Origin: UBA1715 sp045615765
Lineage (GTDB): Bacteria; Bacteroidota; Bacteroidia; Bacteroidales; UBA1715
NCBI GenBank assembly: GCA_045615765.1
Contig: JAZLFM010000013.1
Span: forward strand, 54,452-118,451
Direction of reading: 5' to 3'
DNA length: 64,000 nucleotides
Shown here: positions 63,945 to 64,000 of the stretch, one piece after another
Numbering within the stretch: the stretch's first letter is position 1
Layout: the number at the start of each line of letters is the position of its first letter
Notes under the pieces: model-generated
The model's input: only the letters and a program-made list of their open reading frames with translations
Database searches by the model: none
What the model was told of the DNA's origin: nothing
Made by a program: the position numbers and the translations under genes

Positions 63945-64000
63945 TGATCCAGATGGGGCTCGAACCCATGACCCCATCCTTAAAAGGGATGTGCTCTACC
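63945..64000 (-). tRNA. tRNA-Lys (anticodon TTT), 5' part beyond window
   Basis: Read on the minus strand: D-arm end GGTAGAGC, anticodon stem ATCCC/GGGAT-like with loop CTTTTAA (anticodon TTT), T arm ATGGGTTCGAGCCCCAT, acceptor 3' strand CTGGATC and discriminator A at 63945. CCA is not encoded (CGA follows), unlike in the CAT tRNA at 55638. The 5' acceptor and part of the D arm lie past the right edge. Confidence 0.88.

Overview
The window is 64 kb of AT-rich chromosome from a member of the Bacteroidota, most likely order Bacteroidales. Four things point there. There are several type IX secretion system (T9SS) parts and cargo: two PorP/SprF-family proteins, a PorE-like TPR/propeller/OmpA protein, a PorU2-like C25 peptidase, PorZ, and type A and type B sorting domains. 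Several genes start just downstream of the Bacteroidota -7 box TAnnTTTG. Recognisable Shine-Dalgarno sequences are mostly absent. Families largely typical of the phylum (DUF2723/GT117, DUF4296, GLUG and Listeria-Bacteroides repeats) are present. I cannot name a genus. I see no phage, insertion sequence, CRISPR array or integrase.

Left part (1-14.8 kb): the 3' end of a large SprB-repeat adhesin with a type B sorting domain is followed without a gap by its PorP/SprF partner, a DUF4296 lipoprotein and a small protein that looks like an amidohydrolase without its catalytic barrel. Convergent to these are tex and a uracil-DNA-glycosylase-like gene. Then come thiL, a GT117/DUF2723 membrane glycosyltransferase, asnS and a SRPBCC-fold protein.

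Middle (14.9-41.3 kb): one 13.6-kb gene encodes a secreted 4540-residue repeat protein. Its layout is GLUG modules, then 21 Listeria-Bacteroides (InlB B-type) repeats, SprB-like repeats and a C-terminal domain. It stands alone between hairpin terminators with the same stem core. One InlB repeat is interrupted by about 150 residues that resemble two ribosomal L7/L12 C-terminal folds. After it come an LD-carboxypeptidase, metG, and the co-directional run PorP/SprF - PorE-like - PorU2-like - DUF4886 SGNH protein with a type A sorting domain.

Envelope-glycan part (41.3-53.4 kb): an MBOAT acyltransferase and an AlgX/AlgJ-like SGNH protein form a two-gene O-acetylation unit on the + strand. Facing it on the - strand is a tightly packed five-gene run led by porZ, followed by a DUF2079 membrane protein, an acyltransferase-3 protein, an LTA-synthase-like alkaline-phosphatase-fold enzyme and a GH16-like lipoprotein. 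PorZ is known to deliver anionic LPS to the PorU sortase, so this run may link T9SS surface attachment to the chemistry of the glycan anchor.

Right part (53.4-64 kb): a lipoprotein, proC, a HAD phosphatase, a tRNA with anticodon CAT, a roughly 240-bp palindrome-rich non-coding element, a winged-helix/PD-(D/E)XK nuclease-like protein with an unknown neighbour, a Blc-type lipocalin, a PAP2 phosphatase, an NAD(P)-binding protein, a secreted protein with a T9SS-type linker but no sorting domain, an AMP-forming acyl-CoA synthetase, and the 3' part of a tRNA-Lys at the right edge.
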